DNA from: Saccoglossus kowalevskii
Lineage: Eukaryota > Hemichordata > Enteropneusta > Harrimaniidae
Assembly: GCF_000003605.2 (NCBI RefSeq)
Contig: NW_003148769.1
Span: 986,550 to 1,021,494, forward strand
Direction of reading: 5' to 3'
Length of the DNA: 34,945 nt
Shown: positions 34,304 to 34,945 of the stretch, piece after piece
How the letters are laid out: every line of letters starts with the position of its first letter
How positions within the stretch are numbered: position 1 is the stretch's first letter
The notes under the pieces: model-generated
Told to the model about the DNA's origin: nothing
The model's input: only the letters and a program-made list of their open reading frames with translations
Databases searched by the model: none
Position numbers and translations under genes: made by a program

Positions 34304-34945
34304 GTGCTTTAATGTAATAGTTTTGTCATTTGATTCGCACAACAATCAAATTGATGTGATCAAAGTGTACATGCTGTTATAAATGTAGTGATTAGTATAT
34401 GTATACTAGTATGTTTTACGGAGTGCAAGCGGATGTTGGTTCCAAATAAAGGTGTTTGCATAATATATATTTTTTTAATTTATATTTCATTAAAAGCACA
34501 AGTTGATTTCACGTAGGTAAATTGATTTTCGTTCAAGTGGGTTCGATGGAATAATATAATTGAGATAATATCAACGTACAATATTAGTCAAGAACACGCA
34601 TTTCGGTCAAACTGAAGGGCATCCACTATCATCAACGAAACGCATTTAATCTGTACTTAAACTTGAAATTGTATATGGCAAGGTCTTTAATGACGTCAAA
34701 ATGTAATCGTTGTCTATACCAACAATCTAGCGGAAATGCGATGATACAGAAAATGCAATTTTTGGCTTCAAATTGCGAGTACAAATCATTATGACCAAGA
34801 CAATTATATATCTACCATCTTAACCACCAGAACATCTATATTCAAATATTAATAAATGAAATGTCACATCGTAGTGATCATTTTGTTGATGATGAAGATG
34901 CGGGCCATTGATTTATGTTCGATTATCTGAGACATATCACGATTA
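34304..34945. other. No gene recognised
   Basis: AT-rich with one full TGACGTCA site at 34691-34698. No open frame or further repeat of note. Confidence 0.45.

Noticed and set aside
1-34945. CRISPR array, prokaryotic operon, plasmid or phage module
   Set aside because: No regularly spaced direct repeats of suitable length, no long open frames, and eukaryotic-style splice and LINE signals instead.

Overview
This window looks like a non-coding stretch of an animal nuclear genome, most likely a marine or other invertebrate. It is AT-rich but CpG is not obviously depleted. No open frame exceeds about 130 codons, there are no bacterial-style operons or Shine-Dalgarno sites, and the recognisable coding traces are either decayed (several frames, in-frame stops) or short exon-like blocks bounded by GT/AG signals. 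I cannot name a species. The closest hint is a decayed LINE-type reverse transcriptase of a kind common in invertebrate genomes.

Layout. At 425-1200 (minus) several hydrophobic segments in the right order resemble a dead rhodopsin-like G-protein-coupled receptor. 1201-7780 is AT-rich with nothing coding that I recognise, except small hairpins and a short GC-rich island near 7125-7215. 7944-8200 (plus) carries a second, weaker GPCR-like remnant (TM1-TM3). 8201-17200 holds only simple and degenerate tandem repeats, including a 21-bp repeat that explains part of the longest open frame. 17200-18130 (minus), possibly to 18360, is the clearest feature: a frameshifted non-LTR retrotransposon reverse transcriptase. 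19074-19165 is a 92-bp inverted repeat with 24-bp arms, MITE-like or a long hairpin. 20366-20690 and 26655-26880 are degenerate tandem repeats. 27305-27452 is the best exon-like block on the plus strand, and 31178-31202 is a start-codon exon candidate with a consensus donor. The last 10 kb carries several exact TGACGTCA (CRE-type) sites, two of the CRE-like motifs in a tandem pair, and a 25-bp exact direct repeat 509 bp apart.

No pathway can be assembled here. The window reads as intergenic or intronic DNA with old gene and transposon debris and a few possible exons of one or more unidentified genes. I found no convincing evidence of a new defence, mobile or RNA system. The inverted repeat, the 25-bp direct repeat and the two GPCR-like relics are the items most worth checking. 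All similarity calls are from memory of family motifs; no database search was done.
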